A stretch of DNA of 32,816 nt, taken from DATHGT01 sp035317605. GTDB lineage: Bacteria; Methylomirabilota; Methylomirabilia; Rokubacteriales; CSP1-6. Below are positions 1-7,342 of the stretch, piece after piece; the first letter of the stretch is position 1, and each line of letters starts with the position of its first letter. The notes below the pieces were generated by a model. The model saw only the letters and a list, made by a program, of their open reading frames with translations, did not search any database and was not told the origin of the DNA. Both the position numbers and the translations under genes were made by a program. The DNA lies in assembly GCA_035317605.1 (NCBI GenBank), contig DATHGT010000105.1, positions 1 through 32,816 of the forward strand, given 5' to 3'.

Positions 1-1
1 G

Positions 2-511
2 TCCGTCGCTCTGCACGCCGCCGAGACCGGCCACCTGGTGCTGAGCACGCTCCATACGATCGATGCCACCGAGACCGTCAACCGCATCGTGGCGAACTTC
101 CCCCGGTATCAAGACCAGCAAATTCGCGATCAGTTCGCCGCTGTCCTCCAGGCGGTGATTTCGCAGCGGCTCATCCCGCGCGCCGGCGGCGAGGGCCGTG
201 TGCCCGCGGTGGAGATCATGCTCGGCACCGCCATCATTCGCGACTGCATCCGGGACGCCCGGCGGACGCCCGAGATCCCCGCGTTCATCGCCCAGGGCGC
301 CGTGCAGTACGGCATGCAGACGTTCGATCAGTGCCTGCTCGCGCTCTATCGCGACGGCGTCGTCAGCTACGAGACCGCGAGGGACAGCGCGTCGAGTCCG
401 AGCGATTTCGATCTGAAGGTACGCGGCATCTACTCGACCGGTGAGACCATCGCCCAGCCCGGTTCCGCCAAGGCGGCGCCGAAGCCCGCCAGTCCGTTCG
501 CGCGACCGTGA
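2..511 (+). CDS. pilT: Type IV pilus retraction ATPase PilT/PilU family, 3' part
   Basis: The frame is open from the window edge, so the 5' end lies outside. The visible 169 residues begin at the His box (ALHAAETGHL then LSTLHT) of the PilT/VirB11 secretion ATPases; the Walker A and B boxes must lie upstream. The C-terminal helical region follows, with the family pattern AIIRDCIRD, IPAFIAQGAVQYGMQTFDQ and a final acidic/hydrophobic stretch. PilT hexamers hydrolyse ATP at the cytoplasmic base of the type IV pilus to depolymerise pilin and retract the pilus, giving twitching motility and DNA uptake. The stop codon overlaps the recX start by four bases (GTGA), so the two are probably co-translated. 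PilT and PilU cannot be told apart from this fragment. Confidence 0.9.
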   Translation, partial: SVALHAAETGHLVLSTLHTIDATETVNRIVANFPRYQDQQIRDQFAAVLQAVISQRLIPRAGGEGRVPAVEIMLGTAIIRDCIRDARRTPEIPAFIAQGAVQYGMQTFDQCLLALYRDGVVSYETARDSASSPSDFDLKVRGIYSTGETIAQPGSAKAAPKPASPFARP

Positions 512-1002
512 AGCGAGACGCGGCAGGGCCTCTCGATCACCGACGGGCGCGGTTGGTCGCGGCCGATCTCCTCTCCCGCCGGGCCTGGACGCGTGCGGAC
601 TTGACCCGCCGGCTGCGCCGGCGCGGCGCCCCCGACGACGTCGCGGTGGACGTGGTGACCGATCTCGTCGCGCGCGGACACGTCGACGACGCGGCCTTCG
701 CGCTTCAGTGGGTCTCCACGCGCGCGGCCCGCGGCTACGGCGCCGGGCGCCTGCGGGCCGAACTCTCCGTCCGCGGGGTGGACGCTTCGGTCATCGGCGC
801 GGCTCTCGCCGAGCTGGACTCCGGCGACGCCCTCGGGCGCGCGCGCGCGGCCGCGGCCCGCCGGCTCTCCGCCATCCGCGCCGACGACCCTCGCCGCGTG
901 GCGGCCCGGCTGCGGGACCATCTGCTGCGCCGGGGTTATCCCGGCGGCCTCGTCGCGCGCGTCGTGCGCGAGAGCTTGGGCGCCCGCGCCGCCGACCATT
1001 GA
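508..1002 (+). CDS. recX: RecX family regulatory protein
   Basis: A 164-residue, Arg/Ala-rich helical protein. It has the RecX layout of three tandem three-helix repeats: a first repeat around residues 10-55 (LSRRAWTRADLTRRLRRRG, then VTDLVARGHVDD), a second around 60-105 (FALQWVSTRAARGYGAGRLRAEL) and a third to about 155 (RRVAARLRDHLLRRGYPGGLV). RecX binds RecA filaments and limits recombinase activity. recX usually follows recA and often precedes alaS. Here alaS follows as expected, but pilT, not recA, lies directly upstream. The GTG start at 508 overlaps the pilT stop in a GTGA arrangement, which fixes the start well. Confidence 0.88.
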   Translation: MKRDAAGPLDHRRARLVAADLLSRRAWTRADLTRRLRRRGAPDDVAVDVVTDLVARGHVDDAAFALQWVSTRAARGYGAGRLRAELSVRGVDASVIGAALAELDSGDALGRARAAAARRLSAIRADDPRRVAARLRDHLLRRGYPGGLVARVVRESLGARAADH

Positions 1003-1003
1003 G

Positions 1004-1030
1004 ATGGGGGGCCCCTACGGCTCCCCCCAT
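1004..1030 (+). terminator. Hairpin after recX
   Basis: A perfect 8-bp inverted repeat, ATGGGGGG (1004-1011) and CCCCCCAT (1023-1030), encloses an 11-base loop and starts one base after the recX stop codon. No T-run follows, so it is not a classical intrinsic terminator. It could stall polymerase, protect the 3' end, or belong to a repeated intergenic element, since a related G6/C6 hairpin follows the response regulator gene at 4528-4553. Confidence 0.5.
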
Positions 1031-1039
1031 ACCCCCCCG

Positions 1040-1138
1040 GGACGCGTGTTGCCCCGGAGGCGTATCCCCCGGAGGCGTATCCCCCGGAGGCGTCTCCCCG
1101 GACGCGTATAGCCCCGGACGCGTACCCCACTGACGCGT
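1040..1138 (+). repeat. Seven-copy degenerate 15-bp phased repeat before alaS
   Basis: The octamer GGA[C/G]GCGT recurs seven times, starting at 1040, 1056, 1071, 1086, 1100, 1116 and 1131 (the last copy reads TGACGCGT). Spacings are 16, 15, 15, 14, 16 and 15 bases. The units between are C-rich (for example CCCCCGGAGGCGTAT). The array fills the recX-alaS gap and ends 25 bases before the alaS start. Copies 2-4 carry GGAGGCGT and the others GACGCGT, so two sub-types exist. There are no unique spacers, so it is not a CRISPR. It could be a set of protein-binding sites or simply a slippage-prone microsatellite. Confidence 0.75.
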
Positions 1139-1163
1139 AGCCCGCTGATAGAATGAAACGGCC

Positions 1164-3830
1164 ATGAAGGGCGCGGTGCTTCGCGAGAGGTTTCTGAAAT
1201 ATTTCGAGGCGCAGGGACACGCGCGCGTGCGCTCGTCGTCGCTGGTCCCCGGCGACGATCCCACCCTGCTCTTCACCAACGCGGGCATGGTGCAGTTCAA
1301 GGCCGTCTTCCTCGGCGAGGAGCGGCGCGACCCTCCGCGCGCGACCACCTGCCAAAAGTGCGTTCGGGCGGGCGGCAAGCACAACGATCTCGAGAACGTC
1401 GGGCGCACCGCCCGCCACCACACGTTCTTCGAGATGCTTGGCAACTTCTCCTTCGGCAACTACTTCAAGGCCGAGGCGGTGGCCTTCGCGTGGGAGTTCC
1501 TCACCCGCGACCTGGCCATCGATCGCACCCGGCTGATCGCGACGGTCTTCACCGACGACGACGACGCCTTCGTGCTGTGGAAGAAGGTCGCGGGCTTCGG
1601 CGACGATCGCATCCTCCGGCTCGGCGAGAAGGACAACTTCTGGGCCATGGGCGAGACCGGCCCCTGCGGTCCCTGCTCGGAAATCCACTTCCACCAGGGC
1701 GATCACCTGCCGTGCGCCGAGGAAGCGGCGGGCCGCTCCTGCCTCGGTCCGGCCTGCGAGTGCGACCGCTGGCTCGAGATCTGGAACCTCGTGTTCATGC
1801 AGTTCAACCGGGACGCCAGCGGCGCCATGACCCCGCTGCCGCGGCCGTCGATCGACACCGGCATGGGGCTCGAGCGCATCGCCGCCGTGCTCCAGGGCAA
1901 GTCGTCGAACTACGACACCGATCTCCTGCGCCCGCTCATCGATCGGGCCGCCGAGCTGGCCGGCAAGCCGTACGGGCGGAACCCCGACGACGACGTCTCG
2001 CTGCGGGTCATCGCCGACCACGCGCGGGCGACCACCTTCCTCATCACGGACGGGGTGACGCCCTCGAACGAGTGGCGCGGCTACGTCCTGCGCCGGATCA
2101 TGCGCCGAGCCATGCTCCACGGCCGCTTCCTCGGTCTCACGGAGCCCTTCCTCTTCCGGAGCGTCGAGTGGGTCTCGGCCTTGATGAGCGAGGCCTATCC
2201 CGAGCTCGAGCGCGAGCGTGCGCGCATGCAGGACACGGTCCGGGGTGAGGAAGAGCGATTCGCCGAGACCCTCGACAGCGGCGAGCGGCGGATCGAGGAG
2301 TATCACGAGGCCCACGGGCCGGGTCAGGGCCGCGCCATCGACGGCGCGTTCCTGTTCACCCTCTACGACACCTTCGGGTTCCCCCGCGACCTGGCCGAGG
2401 ACGCGCTGCGCGACCGCGGCTGGGAGAAGACCGACGCGACCGACGCCGCCTGGGACGCGTCGATGGAGGCCCAGCGGGAGCGCGCGCGCGCCGGGGCGGC
2501 CTTTGCGGGCGATGGAGACGCCGCCGGCGGACTCTATCAGCGGCTCTCGGCCGAGCTGCCCCGCATCGAGTTCGTCGGTTACGAGACGCTCGCTTCGCCG
2601 GCGCGCGTGCTGGTCATGCTCGGCGAGGGACGGCGCGTGAGCGAGGCGGGCGAGGGGACCGAGGTCGAGGTCATCCTCGATCGCACGCCCGCGTACGCGG
2701 AGTCGGGCGGCCAGGTCGGTGACACCGGGACCCTGGTCGGTCGCCACGGGCGCGGCGAGATCCTCGACACGTACTACCGGGGATCGAAGCTGATCGTCCA
2801 TCGCGTGCGGGTGACCTCGGGCGGCTTCTCCGAGGGCGAGGACGTCGCGGTCACGGTCTCCTCGCCGCGCCGGCAGGGACTCGCCCAGCACCACACCGGA
2901 ACGCATCTGCTCCACGCCGCGCTTCGCCGCGTGCTCGGCACCCACGTCACCCAGGCGGGATCGCTGGTCGCCCCCGACCACCTGCGCTTCGACTTCTCCC
3001 ACGGCGCCGGCGTGCGTGACCGCGAGGTCGAGCAGATCGAGGAGCTGGTCAACGAGCAGGTCCAGGCCAACGTCGCGGTGAGCCGGGTCGAGATGAACAT
3101 CGACGAGGCGCTCGCGAGCGGGGCCATGGCGCTTTTCGGCGAGAAGTACGGCGATCGCGTGCGGGTCGTCAAGATCGGCGATTTCTCGACGGAGCTGTGC
3201 GGCGGAACGCATCTGGACCAGACCGGACAGCTCGGTTTCTTCAAGGTCGACACCGAGGGCGCCGTCGCCTCGGGCGTTCGTCGGATCGAGGCGGTGGCCG
3301 GCACGGCGGCCCTCGAGGCCGTGGTCCGCCGCGAGCGGGTGCTACGTGAGGCCGCGGAGATCCTCAAGATCGCGCCGGGCGAGGTGCCGCAGCGGCTTCG
3401 CAAGCTCCTCGACGAGCAACGCGTTCTCGAGAAGGAGCTGGCCGCGCTCCAGGGCCGGCTCGCGGCCTCGAAGGCCGACGATCTCCTGGCGACGGCACGA
3501 CAGGTCGGAGGCGTCGCCGTCGTGGCCGGCCGCATCGACGGGCTCGAGAGCGAGGGGCTGCGCGCCCTCGCCGACCGGGTGCGCGAGCGCTTGGGCTCGG
3601 GGGTGGTCTGCGTGGGCAGCGCCGTCGACGGCAAGGTGAGCCTGGTCGCCGCAGTCACGAAGGATCTCACCAAGCGCGTGCACGCGGGCAAGCTCATCCA
3701 GGAGGTCGCGAAGGCGGCCGGCGGCAGCGGCGGCGGCCGGCCGGACCTCGCCCAGGCCGGCGCCAAGGACGCGAGCCGCCTGGACGACGCGCTCCAGCTC
3801 GCGTACGACTTCGTGGCGCGCTCGGGATGA
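1164..3830 (+). CDS. alaS: Alanine--tRNA ligase
   Basis: A full-length 888-residue AlaRS, the normal size for bacteria. The class II catalytic core starts at the N-terminus (FLKYFEAQGH, SSSLVPGDDPTLLFTNAGM, HHTFFEMLGNFSFGNYFK). The editing domain shows the zinc-binding motifs HHTGTH (residues 576-581) and CGGTH (679-683). The C-Ala domain ends with the conserved glycine-rich GGSGGGRPDLAQAG. It charges tRNA-Ala with alanine in the cytoplasm and removes mischarged Ser or Gly. The ATG at 1164 gives the canonical start; no strong ribosome-binding site is seen before it, and the region just upstream is the 15-bp repeat array. It is followed 16 bases later by the response regulator gene. Confidence 0.98.
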   Translation: MKGAVLRERFLKYFEAQGHARVRSSSLVPGDDPTLLFTNAGMVQFKAVFLGEERRDPPRATTCQKCVRAGGKHNDLENVGRTARHHTFFEMLGNFSFGNYFKAEAVAFAWEFLTRDLAIDRTRLIATVFTDDDDAFVLWKKVAGFGDDRILRLGEKDNFWAMGETGPCGPCSEIHFHQGDHLPCAEEAAGRSCLGPACECDRWLEIWNLVFMQFNRDASGAMTPLPRPSIDTGMGLERIAAVLQGKSSNYDTDLLRPLIDRAAELAGKPYGRNPDDDVSLRVIADHARATTFLITDGVTPSNEWRGYVLRRIMRRAMLHGRFLGLTEPFLFRSVEWVSALMSEAYPELERERARMQDTVRGEEERFAETLDSGERRIEEYHEAHGPGQGRAIDGAFLFTLYDTFGFPRDLAEDALRDRGWEKTDATDAAWDASMEAQRERARAGAAFAGDGDAAGGLYQRLSAELPRIEFVGYETLASPARVLVMLGEGRRVSEAGEGTEVEVILDRTPAYAESGGQVGDTGTLVGRHGRGEILDTYYRGSKLIVHRVRVTSGGFSEGEDVAVTVSSPRRQGLAQHHTGTHLLHAALRRVLGTHVTQAGSLVAPDHLRFDFSHGAGVRDREVEQIEELVNEQVQANVAVSRVEMNIDEALASGAMALFGEKYGDRVRVVKIGDFSTELCGGTHLDQTGQLGFFKVDTEGAVASGVRRIEAVAGTAALEAVVRRERVLREAAEILKIAPGEVPQRLRKLLDEQRVLEKELAALQGRLAASKADDLLATARQVGGVAVVAGRIDGLESEGLRALADRVRERLGSGVVCVGSAVDGKVSLVAAVTKDLTKRVHAGKLIQEVAKAAGGSGGGRPDLAQAGAKDASRLDDALQLAYDFVARSG

Positions 3831-3846
3831 CGAGAAGACCAGGACG

Positions 3847-4539
3847 ATGACCGAGGCCGGTCGGATGTTGATCGTCGACGACGAGGCACCGGTGCGCGAC
3901 GTCCTCTGCGATTACTTCGTCGAGCGGCAGTTCACGGTCGCCACCGCGGCGAACGGCCAGGAAGCGCTGGCCGTGTTCGCCCGCGAGCGCCCCGACGTGG
4001 TGCTCCTCGACGTCCGCATGCCCGGCCTCGACGGCCTCGCGGTGCTCAAGCGTCTGCGCGAGGCCGATCCCAGGGTCGCGGTGATCATGGTGACCGCCAA
4101 CGAAGATCTGGCCGTCGCCCGCGAGACCCTGGCCATCGGCGCCTTCGACTACGTCTCCAAGCCCTTCGACTTCGACCACCTCGACCGGACGGTGGTGACC
4201 GCGATGATTCACTCCGCCAAGCCCCCCATCGTCGGGACTCGCCCCGCGCCGGGGGCGAGCGATGCCTGGAGTCGTCTCGTCGCCGACGTCTTCCGCGCCG
4301 TGCGCGGCATGGATGCGGGAGCGCATGCCTCGACCGGGTCGCGGCTGGAGGACGCCGCGCTGGCGGCGGCGCGGCGGGCGCTGGCCGGCTCTCCCGCCGA
4401 GGCGGCCCCGCACCTGGCGGAGATCACGTTGCTCGCCGACGTGGCCGCCCGGCTCGGCGATCTCTCCCCGGCGTCGCGCTCGGTGATCGCCGCCGCCCTC
4501 AAGGTCGCGGACGCCGCATCGACGACATGGGGGGCCTAG
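3847..4539 (+). CDS. Response regulator: receiver domain with unassigned C-terminal region
   Basis: Residues 6-125 form a CheY-like receiver domain with the expected acidic pair D11/D12, phospho-acceptor D55 (VVLLDVRMPGLDG), T83 and K104 (SKPFDF). The remaining ~105 residues are alanine-rich and helical (DAALAAARRALAGSPAEAAPHLAEI) and match no output domain I recognise: no helix-turn-helix, GGDEF or HD signature is visible. It may work by protein-protein contact. No histidine kinase is adjacent. It lies 16 bases after alaS on the same strand and may be read through from it. The stop codon sits inside a strong hairpin at 4528-4553. Confidence 0.85.
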   Translation: MTEAGRMLIVDDEAPVRDVLCDYFVERQFTVATAANGQEALAVFARERPDVVLLDVRMPGLDGLAVLKRLREADPRVAVIMVTANEDLAVARETLAIGAFDYVSKPFDFDHLDRTVVTAMIHSAKPPIVGTRPAPGASDAWSRLVADVFRAVRGMDAGAHASTGSRLEDAALAAARRALAGSPAEAAPHLAEITLLADVAARLGDLSPASRSVIAAALKVADAASTTWGA

Positions 4540-4553
4540 CTTCGGGCCCCCCA
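4528..4553 (+). terminator. 9-bp hairpin spanning the response regulator stop codon
   Basis: TGGGGGGCC (4528-4536) pairs perfectly with GGCCCCCCA (4545-4553) around the loop TAGCTTCG, which contains the TAG stop of the response regulator. There is no downstream T-run. The C-rich sequence after it (to about 4620) resembles the one following the recX hairpin, so both look like copies of one intergenic element. It may end or attenuate transcription before the lipoprotein gene. Confidence 0.5.
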
Positions 4554-4643
4554 ACTTCTCAGCGAAGAGGGCTACGCCCCCCTCGCACTCCCCCGGCCCC
4601 AGACGCTCGTCGCGCCCCGGCAAAGCCGTGGCGCTCCTCGAAA

Positions 4644-5666
4644 TTGGTTCTCCTCATGACGGTCGTGCTCGTCACGGGCTGTTCGTCGGTCGGCGGGCCC
4701 AAGGCCGGCGCGCCGCCGCACCATCGGATCGGCGGATTCGCCAACGTCGATGGCGGGGCGCCGGCGGCCGGCTTCTTGACCCGGATGCAGTTCTTCGTCT
4801 CCCGCGTGTTCTCCACGACGTTCCACCCCCGGAAGGCGAGCTTTCCCATCGTTGCCAACGACGGGCGCGCACTGCGCGACGGCCGCGGGGAGGCGACGGT
4901 CACCTGGGTCGGCCACGCGACGCTCTTGGTCCAGCTCGACAGCGTCAACGTGCTCACCGATCCGCACTGGTCGCGCTGCGCGAGCCCGGTGTCGTTCGGC
5001 GGTCCGCGCCGCCTGACGCCGCCGGGTCTGCGCTTCGAGGATCTCCCGCCGATCCACGTCGTGGTGATCTCGCACGACCACTACGACCACCTCGACCGCG
5101 AGACGGTCAAACGCTTGGCGGCGACGCACCGGCCGAAGTTCCTCGTTCCCCTCGGACTCAAGTCGTGGTTCGCGGAGATCGGCATCGCCGACGTCGACGA
5201 GATGGACTGGTGGGACGAGCGGAAGGTGCAGGGACTCACGTTCGCCTGCGTACCCGCCCGCCACTTCTCCGGACGAACGCCGTGGGACCGCAACCGGCGT
5301 CTCTGGAGCGGCTGGGCGGTGATGGGGCGCGAGCGCCGGCTCTACTTCGCGGGCGACACCGCGTACTGGGCCGGGCTCAAGGAGATCGGCGCGCGGTTGG
5401 GACCGTTCGACCTCGCCGCGATTCCCGTCGGCGCCTATCTGCCGCCCGTGATCATGAAGGCCAGCCACACCACGCCCGAGGAAGCGCTCGCCGCGCTCGC
5501 CGACGTCCGCGGGCGTGTCTTCGTTCCCATCCACTGGGGGACGTTCGATCTCGCCGACGAACCGCCTGGCGATCCTCCGCGACGCCTTCAGGCCGAGGCG
5601 AGGCGTCTCCAGCTCGGGGATGATCGTGTTTGGATTTTGAGGCACGGCGAAACTCGTCGCTGGTAG
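4644..5666 (+). CDS. MBL-fold metal-dependent hydrolase, predicted lipoprotein (NAPE-PLD/UlaG-like)
   Basis: From the TTG at 4644 the product is 340 residues. It begins with a short hydrophobic stretch and the lipobox VTGC (VLVTGCSS), so it is probably anchored to a membrane. The metallo-beta-lactamase fold follows: TWVGHATLLVQ, LTDPHWSRCASP, the metal motif HDHYDH (residues 144-149), ARHFSGRTPWDRN, YFAGDTAYW and HWGTFDL. This set is typical of the NAPE-PLD/RomA/UlaG-like branch, which includes phospholipase D-type and lactonase enzymes; the substrate here is unknown. The frame is open back to an ATG at 4527, but that extension would translate the upstream hairpin element. ATG 4656 is another option. 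A start before 4644 would give the signal a positive n-region (KPWRSSK), so the exact start is uncertain. Confidence 0.85.
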   Translation: MVLLMTVVLVTGCSSVGGPKAGAPPHHRIGGFANVDGGAPAAGFLTRMQFFVSRVFSTTFHPRKASFPIVANDGRALRDGRGEATVTWVGHATLLVQLDSVNVLTDPHWSRCASPVSFGGPRRLTPPGLRFEDLPPIHVVVISHDHYDHLDRETVKRLAATHRPKFLVPLGLKSWFAEIGIADVDEMDWWDERKVQGLTFACVPARHFSGRTPWDRNRRLWSGWAVMGRERRLYFAGDTAYWAGLKEIGARLGPFDLAAIPVGAYLPPVIMKASHTTPEEALAALADVRGRVFVPIHWGTFDLADEPPGDPPRRLQAEARRLQLGDDRVWILRHGETRRW

Positions 5667-5691
5667 ACGGACGTTCTTCTATTGCGCGGGG

Positions 5692-5858
5692 CGCCGGCGG
5701 GTGGGCACCGGGGATGGGAGGAGGTCCTCTGACCACGAGGCGCTTACCTTCGGTGAGCCGTGAGTCGTTCCCAATCGGGAGCGATGCGTGGTCTTGGCGC
5801 GCGGCGGGGACGGGTCAACCGGACCTCCTCCCATCCCCGGTGCGCCCACCCGCCGGCG
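5692..5858. repeat. Nested palindromic element between convergent genes
   Basis: Outer arms 5692-5727 and 5821-5858 are reverse complements over 36 bp, apart from a two-base insertion in the right arm at 5842-5843. Inside, GACCACG (5731-5737) pairs with CGTGGTC (5787-5793). Within that stem two further hairpins form: 5742-5748 with 5752-5758 (three-base loop) and 5764-5772 with 5777-5785 (four-base loop), each with one or two G-U pairs. The result is a branched fold of about 165 bases in the gap between the MBL lipoprotein gene (+) and the rlmI-like gene (-). It could be a bidirectional terminator or a small non-autonomous mobile repeat. No coding potential is claimed. Confidence 0.75.
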
Positions 5859-5926
5859 GTTACGGTTTGAAGCAGGCCGCTCCGCCTGGAGCTCGGCGTC
5901 ACGTCGATCTACGGCGCACGTGTCGC

Positions 5927-7114
5927 TTACGGCTCCACGCGTTCTAGGAGGAGGCCTTTCAGGTAGTGGGTTTCTGGGATGGTCAGCTGAACGGGGTGAT
6001 CCGGGCTCTGGGTGAGGTGGGCCAGGATCCTCAGCGTCACGCGGGCGTCGGTGGCGGCGGCGCGGCAGATGTCGGTGAAGTCGTCTGACGAGACGTGGTG
6101 GGAGCAGGAGAAGGTGGCGAGGATGCCGTTGGGCTCGAGCAGGCGCAGGGCGCGGAGGTTGATTTCCTTGTAGCCGCGGCGGGCGGACTCGATGGCGGCG
6201 CGGCCGCGGGCGAAGGGTGGGGGATCGAGCACGACGAGGCCGAACCGCTCGCGGGCGCGCTCGCGGCGGCGTAGATCGTCGAACGCGTTGGCCGCGACGG
6301 TCTCGGCGCGGTCGGCGACGGCGTTGAGGGCGAAATTCTCGCGGGCCGCCGCCAGCGCGTCGGGCGAGGACTCGACGCAGACGGCGCGGCGCGCGCCGGC
6401 GGCGAGCGCGTGGCAGGCGAACGCGCCGGTGTACGCGAACGCGTCCAGCACGTCGCGTCCGAGGGCGAGGGAGCCGACGCGGCGGCGGTTCTCGCTCTGA
6501 TCGAGGTAGAGGCCGGTCTTGTGTCCCGCGCCGAACGTCACGCCCATCCGAACCGTCCCCGTCCCCGCCGCGGTGGCCTCCTCGACGACCGTGCTCGCGG
6601 GCCCCTGTGCGTCGAGCCATCCGCGGAGCGGCTCGAAGCCTTCGAGCCTTGCCGGCACCGGGTCGTCAATCACGAACACCGGCAAGTCGCCGACCGCCGA
6701 CCGCAAGGCCGCCACCAGCTCGCCCCGAATCTGCGCCATGCCCAGGGTCAGACACTGCACGACCAGCACGTCGCCATACCGATCGACGACGAGCCCCGGC
6801 AAGCCATCGGCCTCGCTCCAGATCAGCCGCGCGGCCTTCGTTCCACCGGCCGTCCGGCGCCGCGCGAGCGCCGCGTCCACCCGCCGTCGCCAGAGCCGCG
6901 CGTCGAGTGCCTCGTCCCGCCACGTCACGATCCGACAGCACAAGGCCGGCCGCGGATTGTAGAATCCCCGCCCCACGAATCCCCCCGACGAATCGACAAC
7001 CGTGACCACTCCTGGCGCCGCCGCCGACACATCCGCGACGTCGCCCTTGAAGATCCACGGATGAACCCGCGCCCGCTCCACCCCACGCTTGAGCCTCAAC
7101 ACCCCCGCCCGCAT
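5927..7114 (-). CDS. rlmI: Class I SAM-dependent rRNA methyltransferase, RlmI family
   Basis: A 395-residue protein with the RlmI/YccW layout. An N-terminal PUA-type RNA-binding domain (about 1-75, with HPWIFKGDV and GRGFYNPRPALCCRI) leads into a central EEHEE-like region (LPGLVVDRYGDVLVVQ). The Rossmann methyltransferase domain carries GHKTGLYLDQ (197-206), motif I LDAFAYTGAF (223-232), motif IV LDPPPF (296-301) and SCSHH (336-340), whose Cys is the usual catalytic nucleophile of the m5C family. The family makes 5-methylcytosine in 23S rRNA (C1962 in E. coli). The exact target here is inferred. The gene is isolated between two large palindromes and probably has its own transcript. Confidence 0.92.
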   Translation of the reverse strand: MRAGVLRLKRGVERARVHPWIFKGDVADVSAAAPGVVTVVDSSGGFVGRGFYNPRPALCCRIVTWRDEALDARLWRRRVDAALARRRTAGGTKAARLIWSEADGLPGLVVDRYGDVLVVQCLTLGMAQIRGELVAALRSAVGDLPVFVIDDPVPARLEGFEPLRGWLDAQGPASTVVEEATAAGTGTVRMGVTFGAGHKTGLYLDQSENRRRVGSLALGRDVLDAFAYTGAFACHALAAGARRAVCVESSPDALAAARENFALNAVADRAETVAANAFDDLRRRERARERFGLVVLDPPPFARGRAAIESARRGYKEINLRALRLLEPNGILATFSCSHHVSSDDFTDICRAAATDARVTLRILAHLTQSPDHPVQLTIPETHYLKGLLLERVEP

Positions 7115-7195
7115 AGCCCGAGCTTACCGGACCCGTCCCTGTTGGGAGACAGTCGGACGAAGATGTCGGCTCGGAAGAGTCGACGCAGAACACCG

Positions 7196-7243
7196 GGCGG
7201 AAAAACGCCGGGCGGAAAACGTGAGGCGGAGAACGTCAGGCGG
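7196..7243. repeat. Short 14-15-bp tandem repeat
   Basis: GGCGG recurs at 7196, 7211, 7225 and 7239, embedded in units such as CCGGGCGGAAAACG and TGAGGCGGAGAACG. It runs directly into the left arm of the 33-bp palindrome at 7239. The period is close to that of the array before alaS, but the unit sequence differs. Confidence 0.6.
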
Positions 7244-7325
7244 GGGGAGGCGGGGGCGTCGCGGCGAAAACCGCCGTACAGCCGACGAACGTGTTTTCGC
7301 TGCGACGCCCCCGCCTCCCCCCGCC
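7239..7325. terminator. 33-bp inverted repeat, probable transcription barrier
   Basis: 7239-7271 and 7293-7325 are reverse complements over 33 bp with one G-T wobble, enclosing a 21-base loop. The stem is almost entirely G/C apart from a closing AAAAC/GTTTT. It lies between the methyltransferase gene (7343-8107) and the downstream rlmI-like gene, both on the minus strand. It starts 17 bases beyond the methyltransferase stop codon, so it could end the polyamine-side transcript. The stem is much longer than a typical intrinsic terminator. Confidence 0.65.
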
Positions 7326-7342
7326 GGCCCCAACCGTCGAAG

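Noticed and set aside
1040..1138. CRISPR array
   Set aside because: Units are only 15 bp, degenerate and directly abutting, with no unique spacers and no cas genes in the window.
936..3212. A 758-codon open frame on the minus strand opposite alaS
   Set aside because: It lies wholly antisense to a full-length AlaRS with all motifs, and its product shows no domain. High GC with strong third-position bias keeps the opposite frame open.
5731..5793. tRNA-like fold
   Set aside because: There is a 7-bp closing stem with two arms, but no anticodon loop of seven bases, no T-loop sequence and no CCA position. It is better seen as the core of a palindromic element.
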